A stretch of DNA of 62,000 bases from Apostichopus japonicus (Eukaryota; Echinodermata; Holothuroidea; Aspidochirotida; Stichopodidae), in assembly GCF_037975245.1 (NCBI RefSeq), contig NC_092578.1, positions 1,745,001 through 1,807,000 of the forward strand, given 5' to 3'. A program made the position numbers and the translations under genes. Shown here piece after piece: positions 49,240 to 61,303 of the stretch (its first letter is position 1; each line of letters starts with the position of its first letter). The notes under the pieces are model-generated. The model made no database searches, was not told where the DNA came from, and saw only the letters and a list, made by a program, of their open reading frames with translations.

Positions 49240-49318
49240 ACACCGGGGCTCGAACTCGCGCTCTTTCGTTTTCCACCTTATGTTATTGAGGGGACGCATT
49301 TACCCGACTGACCATCTT
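49240..49318 (-). mobile_element. tRNA-like SINE module next to the inverted duplicate
   Basis: On the minus strand TGGTCAGTCGGGTAAATGCG looks like a tRNA A box and GAGTTCGAGCCCCG (49244-49257) like a B box, about 40 nt apart. The module follows the 93-bp duplicated unit directly, which suggests the unit and tRNA-like part belong to one SINE-type element. No third copy was available for comparison. Confidence 0.5.
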
Positions 49319-49407
49319 TACTGAGTAGTACGTCATCAACACAGCCTCGCTCTGATTGGCTAAACTCCACGTACACTGCCCGAAAGGTTCAGGAAAAAGA
49401 AATTCGC
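49314..49407 (-). repeat. Inverted duplicate, copy B
   Basis: Reverse complement of 48361-48452 with a few changes, including a 2-base insertion near ACTACTCAGTAAAG. The motif CCACCGGGACG borders both copies in the same plus-strand orientation, although the units themselves are inverted. Confidence 0.9.
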
Positions 49408-49483
49408 CACCGGGACGCCAGCAGTAATAGGGTTTTAGAAACTTTCTCACGAGCCGCAGACATTTTGCACGCCAGTTGCAATT

Positions 49484-49627
49484 TGTCCCTCCCCCTCCCC
49501 TTCTCCCCTCCATCTTCCCCTTCCCCTACACCTCCACCTTCCCTATCCTCCCCTCACCGTCCCCTCTCTCCCTCCTCTCCCCCTCTCCCTCCCTCCCTCC
49601 CTCCCTCCACCTCCCACCCACCCCCTC
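49484..49627. repeat. Polypyrimidine tract with (CCCT)n
   Basis: About 140 bp almost entirely of C and T, with several CCTCCC tandem units. Confidence 0.9.
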
Positions 49628-50559
49628 GAAATAAACATTGTGACATTCATGCAAACCAGTCGGCATATGCCAGTTTGCCGTGTTTACCATCAAATTCGAC
49701 CAGCTGCATGAATTAAGCCTGTTCACGAAGTTCTCCGAGATATTGTATATGTTATACATATTATATATATTTAAATGTATACTTTCTTTTTCATACCAAT
49801 AATGAAACCGCAGATTATATTAACCTTGTCCTTGGACAAACAACGGTGTACCATCTGTTACAGATTTGCCATAAAAAAAATGAAATCTTAAGTCAAGCAA
49901 CAAAAACTGAATAATCAGTTTTGTAAGGAGAAGATAGAAAATCCTTTTTCAAGAAACTAATTAGCATATCTGTTTAACAAAAACAATGACCTAAATGAAT
50001 AAATTGCTTTAATAAATTCTTGGTTTGGAAATTGACGTAACTTCCCAACAGGAATTTGTTAATAAGAAACACATAATCTGAGATTTACATATAAGTAACA
50101 TGTTGTCATGCTAACTTACAAGAAAATGCATTAGGCCCAAAATATACAATTCCCAAATAAATTAATGTTGTTGCTCTCACTGAATTTGAGACACAGACGC
50201 ACCAACTATTTCTAACCATGTCAACAATCCACATACAAACATATATAAACACACACTCACAAACGCACACACTTACACTGGCTCACATACGTTCTTAATT
50301 TGTTACGATGCTGCGTAAATCAAATGCTGGGAGCTTTAAAAGGTAAAACACTCAAGAGATAAACAAGAGTCGGGATTGGGTTATGATATATCATGTATAC
50401 CACTAAAGCAACGATGAGTGATCGAAAACGACGTCTCTTATTAACTACCAAAAATCACTCCCCATCTTGGCTCCCCCCCCCCCACCCATCCCTCTCAGGC
50501 ACCCGATGATGAACTTTACAGCATAAGTATGCACTTAGCTTTCGCACATAATATATGCT
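49628..50559. other. Intergenic DNA, nothing recognised
   Basis: AT-rich DNA, with a C11 run at 50473-50483 near the 3' end of the U2-headed element. No exon or repeat recognised. Confidence 0.55.
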
Positions 50560-50743
50560 TTTTTTAAGAAAAGTCACCCAGGAAAGAACCATGGGCACGT
50601 AAAACAGAACGACTGATCCGTTCTCAACCCCAGTCCCCTTGCATCGAGACTGTGACTGTGTGATCATCGTCAGGTGTGTACCACGATTCCACTGGAAGGG
50701 AAACAGATACTACACATGATCTTAGCCAAAAGGCCGAGAAACG
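50560..50743 (-). mobile_element. U2 snRNA-headed SINE-like element, copy 3 (best head)
   Basis: On the minus strand the copy starts CGTTTCTCGGCCTTTTGGCT, then AAGATCATGTGTAGTATCTG. Against U2 snRNA positions 3-45 this differs at only about two bases (C to T in CGCTTC, A to T in ATCAAG) and keeps the branch-site-pairing GTAGTA. After TCTGTT the U2 match ends and the family body begins: TGGAATCGTGGTACACACC, TGACGATGATCACACAGTC, ACGGATCAGTCGTTC and CTGGGTGACTTTTCTTAAAA. A U2 gene would continue into the SmAn-site region; this does not. Confidence 0.85.
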
Positions 50744-53287
50744 CCCATAATTTATGCTGGTTGACGCACATACATCTATATATATATATACATACTTTAA
50801 CGTCTTACCTTATGAAGGTTACCAGAGCAAACATACAGTCTCGAACTTATTGAATAAAACATTGAAATAATTTGAGGCCGTGTACGAGAAAAGGAGAAAT
50901 AACTGACATATTGCATCCAGCTTACCATTTGCTTTGCATAACTCTAGCAATCGCCATTTCCAGTTGAAATTTTCTTCATTTTCTATAGGATTGTTAATTC
51001 TTAATTCTACTTTACGCCACCCCACCCCCTCCTCATCATCAACCCTTCTTTCAATCTCCAATTTGCATTGTTTTGTTCACGTAATAAATCACAAAAATTA
51101 TGAATTCGTGATAAATAATAGTGAAAACCACTAAATGTGATTTTAGTATTACTGAAAATGCTAACCTTTTGTTTTGACGCAAGGTTTTGCTTTACTTACG
51201 GAATAAATGTCACTTAGCCATAATGATATTGAATATAAACTGACAACAGTTGAAATCTCTTTAATAAAGATTCTTTCCATCCATTTCCCAGTCTAAGGTT
51301 CTCTTGTTTTGCCAGTGATGATAATTGTGCTAGAGGTGATCCATTTTATCAGATTAATATCGTTTTAAAATTCCAATAAAACTAATTGAATTTTTTATTC
51401 TGCTCTGTTTCAGGACTTCATATAGTGTATTTCATTTGCTAGTATATTAATTTATTCTTTCGATTATGAAATTTAGCTTTCATGATTATTGAGAAGAACA
51501 ATTTGACAGGCTCAAGTATCAAAACATGATATTAATGTCACTTCATTCAAACGATTACTGGCAGATTATATTTAAATTAACATTGAATAACAATATCAAT
51601 GATGATAGAAATAACGGCTGTCATGGAACACAGATACTACGACTGACACATTCAAAGTGTCGCAATATAATTTCTTAAAGAATGATACGGTTTCATAATC
51701 CAATTTTGTATCAAAATAGGCCATATGGTGTATTCAGTGTCAAATGAATATTCAGTGATTTATTTCTGTATTCCGTCGGGAATAAGAAGTTACTGAAACG
51801 GAAAATTAACTTCAGTGTAATAAGGGAAATAAAATTGGATATATATAATAACCTAATAGAGGGAACAAAATTGGAGAAGAATCATTATTTTTCATCTTAT
51901 TTATTGATATTCTTGTGCGTGTAAATTATCGAGCTGTACTGTGTAAGTTATAATTTTGTTTTGTTAGAGCAAGTAGCCTATATCTGTAACAGTACAAAGA
52001 AATGATTATGCAAAAGAAGGGAAAGTGTTTTGACTGTTTCTTGCATCACATCTTTAGACCCTTTTACCGCCCGTCCTCTTGACTCCCCTCCCCACCTCCT
52101 CCCCTTCCCTTCCCGTCCCGCCCCCTGCACAAACCTCAGGCTATCCCAACGTGACAACAACAGTTAAAATATATAGTAAGAGTTGTTGAACTAAAAAAGG
52201 ACGGGGGCGTATGTCACTGTTTGCTTTCATATAATGTAAATGTTCAATAAGAGTCGGTTAACCGATAAGGCCAACAGCAATGACGTAACAACATATCATT
52301 GTCTGCCTTAATAGTATAACGTTCAAAAAAAGAGTCGACTCGCCGAGAGACAGAGAGAGGGAGGGGTGGGGGGGGGGGCGGGGGCAAGAAGATGACGCAT
52401 GTCATCGTCCGCGCTAGTACTATATAAAGTACGATGTGATCGATTAATCGAAAGTAGCCAAGTTGCAACTATGATATAACGCAGGGTCTCAGTAGCATTA
52501 CTCATGTTGTCTATATATTGTGATAAACTTGTAAATATTGAAACCGTTCCTTAAAATTATGGAATATTATCACTGCATGCTTTATAAATTTGTTCACACT
52601 ATATACATCTTTGTAACAGGTTGTAAATGGTCTATTTTATGTTTTTCTAGTTTATTTATTTATTTTAGATCTTGTGCTTACACAGTTAAACATTAACATA
52701 CAGTTTCTCATGCGAGCATCAGAAGATGGTCACTAGAGCTATAACCGGAGCTATGTCGGTAAGGGATGTGACCGGTAACCTGTACGGGTTTTTTCTTGTT
52801 TATTCTAAACAAAGAAAGAGCTGTAGGCGTTAAAAGCTCTAACTGCATACATAGAATGCTTCCCATATTTATTCCTTGGAGTGAAGTGGCCTCTTATTGG
52901 TTGAAGAATGCTCTCTCCAGGAATTCTGTGGGCATGTTTGAAGGTTATCTGTTTTAACACTTCAGGAATAAAGTGGAAAAATATGAGAAAAAATAAAACT
53001 CAGTATGAAGCTACCAGACAAACAACAAGAGGGGGGATAGGAGAGGGGGTGGGGGATGGGAATTACAACATAGATATCAATAAAGAAAGTAAAATGGAAT
53101 ACGGATTTAGGGATGTCCTTTGTTTATTTATTTTATTGAATTATTCGGTTGTTGACCACTCATTCGAACAATCTCACAATTAAGAAATTAAATTTAACAT
53201 TATTGAAGATTTGGTACAAAACTGTGTTTATGTGGTTCCTTTGCGAACAGAAACCTCAAAGTGTAGAAATGAATTAATGAATGAATT

Positions 53288-53379
53288 AAATAATAATAAT
53301 AATAATAATGATGACGATGACGATGACGATGACGATGATGATGATGATGATAATGATGATCATAATAATAATAATAAAC
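53288..53379. repeat. (AAT)n(GAC/GAT)n(AAT)n trinucleotide repeat
   Basis: Reads as poly-Asn/Asp; the triplet pattern and lack of splice context argue for a microsatellite. Confidence 0.9.
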
Positions 53380-53609
53380 AGTCTTCCTGTGCTTTAAACT
53401 CTAGTTCCCTCATTCCTTCTCCTTCCTCCTCCTTTGCTCTCCATTTCCCTCGTCCAAAACCTCATGCATGAAAAATGAACGGATTTTCAATGAACTATGC
53501 AATTAACGAGTGTAGTCGTACGAAGGATCTAACATATGAACATTCAGTAAATGTCTTATATATATATATGACGTAACAGGATAACGTCACGATGCCAGTT
53601 CGGCAACTT

Positions 53610-53610
53610 G

Positions 53611-53696
<86 letters not shown>
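53610..53696. repeat. (TA)n array with one TTTA interruption
   Basis: About 87 bp of alternating TA. Confidence 0.95.
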
Positions 53697-53697
<1 letters not shown>

Positions 53698-54851
53698 GCC
53701 CACAATTGAAGACCGAATCAATAACTCACGGGGCAAACAGTATATGAATTATTCATGAATACTTCATTTCTCAGGAAGGAGACAGAAAGCGTTCCATGAA
53801 ACTTTTCAAAGAAAAAAAACAATACTGACGCCACACTGCATGTTCATGAATAGTTCATGAAATCGAAAGGAACGTATTCGCTTAGTCAATGTCAAGATAT
53901 CGCTGAGCTTTTTCATCCATGTAGGTTCATAGGTAGGGAGGGGGGGGGGGGGTATACGAAGTGAGGGGAGGAAATAACGGATATAAACCAAAGAAGTTAC
54001 GAATTCAAATCTAAATAATGGAGAAAAGGTACTGTTATTGCAGTGGGTGGAAACGGAACGTTTCAAATCACAGATATACCATCAATAATATACACTTATT
54101 GCGGTATGTGAGAGAGATAATCAACATATAGATGCACGGATATCTATACAACATTACAGGAATAACAGTATATCAACATGAATAAGACACTGTTTGTTCA
54201 TCCAACGGGTACTTATGAGGAAGTCAAAACTGATTAAACGTCGTAAAAATATTCTGGGAATATTCGATGACGTCCGTAAAATTATGAGAAAATGTGTTGA
54301 CGATAGGAATTATTAAAGCAGAATGAAAGCTGAAGGATTTCAGTTTTGCCCCTGGGGAGCAACCCCCCCCCCCCCCTCCCTGTCTATACGGCTCTTCGTC
54401 GAAGTGCGCCTCGACGACTCTTCAATATCAATCCTGAATATGTCTGTGTCCCTTCCATAATATTTACTTTCTCTACTTAAAAAAGTCCGGTGTGTGGAGG
54501 GGCGCGGGGGGGGGGGGGGATTTATAATAAAGTGTGCGTTACTGCCTTTAAGGCTAAAGTCATTATTACGTCATATCCTCATTGCATGGCTGGCTCTTAG
54601 TTCATTGCTTTGTAAATTCTAATAACTCGATCCAAAAAATGCTTTACTCCATATAAACAAATAAGAACCTATAAATAAATTCAACACCAAAATGCCCTTG
54701 ACTTATCGGAGCCCAAATTAGTTTTATGTTTTTATGTAACGTTATGTGTGTTACACTAAGTATAATTCAGTCATTTTATATTACATTTAAAGGTGATATC
54801 ATGCATTACACTCCATTATTATCCAATGTATTCCCCTTTTGGTTTCCAAAG

Positions 54852-55023
54852 GGAAAACTATGGAGTCCCTCTTACCGACCCTTGGAAAATTGTGAGGGGG
54901 ACCGCGGATTGCAAAGTCGGCAATGACTATAACAAGGATCGCAAAATTACTATTAAGGTTAGATTCGTCAACAGGGCAGCATACAAAAACGTTGTACTCA
55001 AAGCCGAAGCCAAAGTGAATTAA
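54852..55023 (+). CDS. Candidate last coding exon, product unknown
   Basis: A pyrimidine-rich stretch (TTCCCCTTTTGGTTTCC) leads to a possible acceptor AG at 54850-54851. A 57-codon frame follows (for example YGVPLTDPWKIVRGTADCKV) and ends TAA at 55021-55023. The C-terminal part alternates polar and hydrophobic residues (KITIKVRFVN, NVVLKAEAKV), as in beta strands. AATAAA follows at 55143-55148, a sensible 3'UTR length. Composition is richer and more protein-like than surrounding chance frames. I do not recognise the family, and the upstream exons are not visible, so this could be a gene end, a retained exon or a pseudogene. Confidence 0.4.
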
Positions 55024-55142
55024 TCAGGTCAAACATCCGGAGCCTGTGCATGCTAAGTGTTTCAATACAGTCATTATTATCTTTCGGGAAACATTTCATA
55101 CTTAGTTTTTATTATAATGCTAATTGGCTGTTCTTGTAAGGC

Positions 55143-55148
55143 AATAAA
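55143..55148 (+). terminator. Possible poly(A) signal AATAAA
   Basis: Canonical hexamer 120 bp after the stop of the candidate exon at 54852-55023. In AT-rich DNA the hexamer is common by chance. Confidence 0.35.
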
Positions 55149-58100
55149 GGTTACGGACCAATATCTGATAAACGTAAAACAGCTTATGCGCACATATCAT
55201 CTTATAAATATATGACCACATTTAGTTTCAGTTGGATTTTCGTTCTCTATGATGCTAGATTTTCTGTCCCAACAAGGTGGACGGCGTTTGAAGTATTGTT
55301 ATGTTGATTTCTATTATTTTTTATTATAATTATGATCTTTAATTTGTTGGTTCTGCTTTACGTTAATTGCTGTTGATCGTTAATACATTTTATACTTTAT
55401 TGCAAGATTGCTAATATATACTTCCACACCCACCTACCCACCCGACCCATCCCATCCAGCCAACTCCACCCCCCCCCCCCAACAAACCTGTGCATCAAAG
55501 ACGCACATAACAATGTACCCAAACATTTGTCTTACTGTCCCTTTTATCCAACTTGCCAAACCTACAGTATTGCTTTCAATCACATTATCTTTAGTAAGTA
55601 AAAGATACATTCATGTAATGTGCTATCCCGGGGGAAGGGATGTTCACCCACCCCCCTCGCCGTTGCAACCTCACACAAAACATTGCGTGTAAACCTAATT
55701 ATGTTTAATTTCTTCTGGGGTGCTTCCAACGCCACCCCTCCCCACATGGGCCTCGCCTTCAGAGACCCCAGGGCCATACTCGTCCTTTTTAAAGAAAACC
55801 CGAACATACGCAGGAAAAATACCTTAGAAATTGAGGCGGGAGGGAAACTTATTATAATAGGGGTCGCTCTTCAAATCCGTCTAGGTTCTCGGAAGAGAAC
55901 ATGGTTTCAAATTGATTTTGAAACTATTACATTATTTGCATGATAATTTAAATCAGATTCAGTTTAACAATGTCAAAGTTATCTGTAGATATGGTTACAT
56001 TTATATAGCCCCCCCCCCACCCTTCTTTCTCCCTCTTATATTGAACAAAAGTTTGAATTTCTTGGTAGATGGCGTGCATTCACTAAATTAAATATCTAAC
56101 ACTGGTAAGCGGTAACCGAGATTAAGAAAAAGATGTATGAACACATTTTAATATCACAGTGAGGCACAAAATGATCTGGTCAGACTAGTAAAAACGAGGG
56201 CGCTATGACCGAATAACGAACGATGTTTTTTCTTCCGTTCTTTCTTTCATTCTATTATTCCTTATATATGTTAATATTTTGTTTGCAAAAGCACGCGAAT
56301 AATAAATAAATAGTTTTTGTAGCGATGACCTGACCAAATTGTCATAATTTTTACAGACAGTGAAATATCGAAGAATGGCACAATATAGTCTCAAATATTG
56401 GAAGATACTTCCATTTATATCTAGCGAAGGGGTGATGTGTGAGGGAATGGGAGGGGTAGGGAGGGTCAGAGAATTTCATATAAGGTTACATACAGTCAGC
56501 CTCTAACGAGACGTAAAATGCTTCAGAATAAATTTCCCGTCTTCCATGATGTAAAACGCCAGCTTTGTTTTCAGTAATTATAAAGCAGAACAAAAGGGAA
56601 CGTGAACACAAAAATGGAGTCTCAAAACTGCGGAATCATGCAAATAACTTTTCAAAGACAATGCTGTCATAAGTTTCAGAATCCTTTTTTATCCATTTTA
56701 GTCTAGTTTTTATATCATTATAGTCCATTTTAAATGGTATACTTATCCTATGTATGTATATGCACAGGGTCAATATTTTTTAATATAATGCACCTGTATG
56801 TTTTATTCACGTGCTGTATGTATGAGAATTAGTCACAGGTAGGGTATGACTCTCTGTATATAGGCGGGCAGGCAGTCAGGAAGTATTCAAGGTTAACATA
56901 CACAAAACCATCCTTGGATAGTTTCTAGCAGCAATTTATAGCTATATCCGTATCGACTAATACCTGTATTTACAACCTAGGCAAATGACGGTGTCCTTGT
57001 CCACTAGATTTTCTCACGTGGTATTCATTCAGCTGGGATCTCAGCATAAAGCTAAGATCAGTGGAGGGGAACATTTGACACAAATTTTACTATGTCATTG
57101 TATAACAATTGATCTCGTGTGCTTTCAACGCACCTTGCCCTCAAATAAAAACACCTAAAATGGAAAGTTCAGTAAAAATGAGTATACTTTTCAGTATATA
57201 TTCAATGATTATGGCATATATTCAGAGGGATTACTTTGGTAACACCTAAACAGTTTGACAGGTTTTTGTTTAATTGTATCACAATGAAAGTGGTTGAAAG
57301 ATTTACTCCCAAACGGGCACCGATGAGTCATATGTGGTAGTCTCGTGCATGATGGCGTAGTAAAGTATCGGTAATCTACTATATTACGGCGTACAATTCT
57401 TAACAATTTTCTGCAACGTAATCACGGGACTCTGAGTTCAAAGCTATAGTATCTATCATGAACCATATCAGGGTTAAGATTGACGCGGAATTTGGGGAGG
57501 GCGTTCAAAAGCGGCACAACCCCCCTCCCAACCCCCCTCCCCTTCCTACCTACTGATTCATTGTCTCTGAAATCGGTTTGTATTTCTGGGAGCAAACTCG
57601 AGACTGAATCCATACATACATGAAGACTATGTTAGTTTTCTACTATACGAAGGACAACGTTTTGCATTACAATTACTATCATTTTTAACGCTTGCTGTCG
57701 TGATCTAGGCCTTCTGTTGTTTTTGGTGGGTTTTTGTTACCTCGTTTCCTTCCATATACCGAGTGTCACTGTGATAATGCACCTGCATATCTGTTGACTT
57801 AAGCCCATAGGCTAAGCGTCATCAATTTGACAGCTTTGTATATATTGAGCTCCTTCTTGAAACCACTTTCTCTTTTCAAAAATTGACAGTCTATGAACTA
57901 AATAAAATGAAATAAAAAAAAGGTTAACTGATAACCCAGACATTTTCAGAGTCTTGTGGGAAAAAAGGTTTTCAGTGTATAATACACCGATATATAGTGT
58001 TCAAGTATCAGCAATGGCGGCATACAACTGTGATGTAAAAGAAACCCAAATACAAAACAAAACAGTTTTATTTTTCTTCAGATTTTGAAGTAAACTTTCC

Positions 58101-58226
58101 GTGCATTTGACGCATGCATGAAAGTAGAAATGCAGTCATTTTTATTGTTTGAGCTTCCAATCCATGTACTGCAAAATGGAACCGTACCCAACCCAAAGTT
58201 ATCTGTTTTTCGGGAGCCGTTTCAGG
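55149..58226. other. Intergenic DNA with a GC-elevated block
   Basis: 55620-55860 is clearly more GC-rich than its surroundings, and open on both strands for 75-107 codons, but neither reading resembles a known domain. C runs lie at 55469-55480 and 56009-56018. The rest is ordinary AT-rich DNA. Confidence 0.45.
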
Positions 58227-58462
58227 GGCTCCCGTTTTTGTGAATTAAATTATTCCATGCAGCCTCCACCAAATTGAAAAATAGAAGAAGCAATAGTTGC
58301 AAAACCTACCAATGCGATTAATAGCCGCCCTTTGCCACATTGTACTGGTTCCAGAATATATACATGTACACGCTATCAACCTAGCGCTCCTGTTTGTAAC
58401 AGAAGTCATAGTACCAAACCAGCAATTGCATTGGTACACAAACTGCCGAAAAAACGGGAGCC
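58227..58462. mobile_element. Candidate foldback/MITE-like element
   Basis: GGCTCCCGTTTTT (58227-58239) is the exact reverse complement of AAAAACGGGAGCC (58450-58462), giving 13-bp terminal inverted repeats 236 bp apart. A second, overlapping inverted pair, CATTGTACTGGTTCC (58338-58352) with GGAGCCAGTACAATG (58457-58471), matches at 14/15. Just left of it CGGGAGCC (58211-58218) forms a local hairpin with GGCTCCCG. No clean target duplication was found. Confidence 0.4.
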
Positions 58463-59144
58463 AGTACAATGCGGCGAAAACTCCCGACCCCCCTCCCCCT
58501 CAAAGAGGTGCGAAAAGGCCTACTATACAGTAAAAACACACTCTTAGATAATACAAATGAAATAACCATTTCTGAAAAAACATGGCCAGATCACGTGTTG
58601 AACAACATATATGCAAAAGAAAATTCTTCTAAGGGAAGCATTCTAACCCCGCCAGCTTAACCCCGTTTGGAAACATTCCGCGCCATATATAGTGTCTGAG
58701 TACGCATGATCACTGGGTGATTTCCTTTGTAAAACCAATTCCCATAATCCACATTTCAGAATGTTGTAAACTAATTGAATTTCCGGTATATTGTCAAAGT
58801 TCATGAGTACCTTTGTATAAATGCCTACAGGAAAGAACATCCCATACCAATATCGTATGATGTGCGAAAGTTGACTTTGTCCAACTTTGACAAAGGTTAA
58901 CATTAATGTCATCATGGAAATCGAGTTGGAAATGTTTTTCTATTTTCTTTATCACTTTCTTAACTCATTTATACATGAGTTGAAAAGAATGTTTCTATCC
59001 CAAAAAAAAAATTGAGGAAAATATCCAACAATTCGTAATAAAAACAGAGAAGCGCCAAGAAGATTACAAATATAGGAAAGACAGGTTTTTGAAATATCAT
59101 CTACCATCTTAACATTATAAACCACCCACTGTGGGCCATGGCAC

Positions 59145-59300
59145 CAGTGGCGTAGGAAGGTCCTTTTGAGTGGGGGGGGGGGCTGAAGACTGATGGCCGG
59201 CCTTGGGGAGGGGTCTTAGGGGAGGGGATGTCCCCCTCCCCTTTGGATTTTTTTTGCATTTCCAGGTGGCCTCAGATGCAATTTTTTTTTTTTAAAGGAA
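59145..59300 (+). mobile_element. Possible hAT-like terminus, fragment
   Basis: CAGTGGCGTAGGAAGG at 59145, then a G-rich run (59172-59182), GGGGAGGGGTCTTAGGGG, and a T-rich part with CAGGTGGCCTCAGATGC. Its end motif is shared with 7599 and 12711. I found no second end or 8-bp duplication, and the right limit is approximate. Confidence 0.4.
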
Positions 59301-59459
59301 GAATGCTAACATGCTTGACATTGAAATCAATGCCATTAATAATGTTTTGTAGCCAGCCTCCATATTTTATATCATATTTGGACTTGATCAAGTCTTCAGC
59401 CTCGTATATATGGTGTGAGGGAACAGTGTATCTGTGATATCTCCTGGATGAAATCAGAT

Positions 59460-59660
59460 TTTTCTTAGCTATGTATAGCTAATTTATAGCTATGTAGGCT
59501 ATAATGTAGTATAATGCTTTGTATAATGTATGTAAGCTATATGATGTATGTAATGTATGTAAGCTATACATTATAATGTGTAACCTATGTATGTATGTAT
59601 GTATGTATGTATGTATGTATGTATGTGAGCTATGTATAATGTATAGCTATGTACAGCTCA
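59460..59660. repeat. (TATG)n array with degenerate TAGCTATGTA flanks
   Basis: About ten perfect TATG units near 59588-59628, inside 200 bp of related GTATGTAAGCTATA units. Confidence 0.85.
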
Positions 59661-60383
59661 TGTAGCCTCTATCCCATTGACCAATGATGGTGGTTGGGTT
59701 TGTGTCTCCCAGAAACGACAGCGGGAACCCTGACTTTTATGTCTACCAAGGGAGTTTTTTCTTCTTCAATGTGACATAGGATACATAGTAACACTGCAGC
59801 AATAGGCAAATGCGGGTAAACTATTTTCTCTGGTAAACAATTATGTATTGAATGCAAATCTATTAGCTCACTTGGTTCGACTTAAATCGAATATGTAGCT
59901 TTGCCTAAGTGAGAAAAGAAAGGGTCAGAAAACAGTTCGGTACAGACGTGTATTATTTGCTGTCAGACGAAATAATCTGTTCCGTTCGAATACACAAAAA
60001 AATGTGAGAAAATATGATTTAAAATCTGATAGAAACTTAGCACTGCTCCTCAAATCAACACTTTTTATTTCGATGTGTATTGCAGAGATAGATTTTCGTA
60101 TACTACTTGTTACCCTTGAACTTCCATTTCTGCACAGTCATGTCGCTATTATCACGTCAAGCTGCTAGCAAATTCACGTGAGCGTGTGCATGCGTAAATT
60201 CCACATGTGTACATTTGTATACTCTGCCTCATAACAAATCAGGAGTATCTTTCGATACATTCAGTTACGAAAGAACAAGGTACTGAGTGGTACTGCCAAT
60301 CGGTAGTTACGAGGAATTCTTCTGAAATCCGGTGAAACGATCGTGGTCTTTCTCTTTGTAGAACTGTCCAGTCCTACAGAGTG

Positions 60384-60413
60384 TATAAAATTGAGGTTTA
60401 GTGCCTGTCATCT
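60384..60413 (+). promoter_or_regulatory. Possible TATA-Inr core promoter
   Basis: TATAAAA at 60384-60390 and TCATCT at 60408-60413 would put the first transcribed A at 60410, 26 bases after the TATA start, which is the right geometry. A GTGAGT donor-like site at 60424 would make an unusually short first exon. In AT-rich DNA a TATA is weak evidence. Confidence 0.2.
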
Positions 60414-61303
60414 TAATTTGGTCGTGAGTGGATTTTTTTTCATTTGTTTTTGTAATAAAATGATATAGGCTACGGTAGCTCTCTTAGTCTCAGTCTTAAC
60501 TAAAGTGCTTACTGACACTGTTGTTATCTCAAATGTAGGCTACGTACAATAGGAATTAGGATAGGATAGCCTATAGCCTTGTTATCGCAAGAGAAAGAAT
60601 TTTCATGTTACACAAGTTTAACAATTTACAGTAGCCTAAACAGAACAGTTAAGAAATGACTAGATAAACAGTTGAAGCCTTAAAAAGTTAACTTTAGGTA
60701 CACAAATAAGAGTAGAAAATTAAATATTTCCAAGAACCTTGTTTCTCAGGTGTTTAAATAACTTGAAATGGTTTGGCTGACTTTGTTGTGAACTGTTGCT
60801 ATTTAGTACTGTGCCAGTACTGGCTAGTGACAGCTAGTGCTAGGATTGTGACAGTGGACTTAAAACTGTTTCAGTCAAGTGGTACTTGTAGTTGTGGGCC
60901 TATCCTTCTTCCTAGGCATTATTAATGGCACCTAATAGAAAATTTGACTTGACTTAAAATAAATTGAGATTAAATACAACGTTCAAATGTTACTGTACCT
61001 GCCAGGAAATGACTATTGAGTTGCCGTTTCCATTAAGACAATCGATGGAAGTGGTAACAATTTTGAAGCAGCATGTACCTGTACTTTATAATACAGTACA
61101 TGCAGATATTAGTAGAAGAGCAATGCCTGTAGGACCTATTGAAATTTTTCACCAATGTTAAAATATACTTTATGTAAAATTTCTCATTCAAGTCACATTC
61201 TTTTATAAATGCACAATATATCAAAAATTGTAAAGTCAATTGTGAATGGAAAGCAAACTTTTCGTAAGACAATCATTGTTTAAAATGATTTTCTCCTTTG
61301 TAG

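Larger units (their letters stand above)
50744..54851. other. Intergenic DNA with simple repeats
   Basis: No gene recognised. It contains G/C runs at 52368-52378, 53940-53952, 54363-54376 and 54506-54519, plus the microsatellites listed separately. Confidence 0.5.
58463..61303. other. Upstream region and first intron side of the right-edge gene
   Basis: Contains a hAT-like end at 59145, a TATG repeat field and AT-rich DNA. It probably holds the promoter, first non-coding exon and an intron of the gene whose coding start is at 61409, but the first exon is not identified with confidence. Confidence 0.45.

Noticed and set aside
50560-50743. A functional U2 snRNA gene
   Set aside because: Similarity ends after about 43 nt; the branch-site head is followed by a body shared with two other SINE-like copies, not by U2.
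55580-55943. Overlapping 75- and 107-codon frames in a GC-elevated block
   Set aside because: Open on both strands with no recognisable domain, splice or start context; composition explains the openness.
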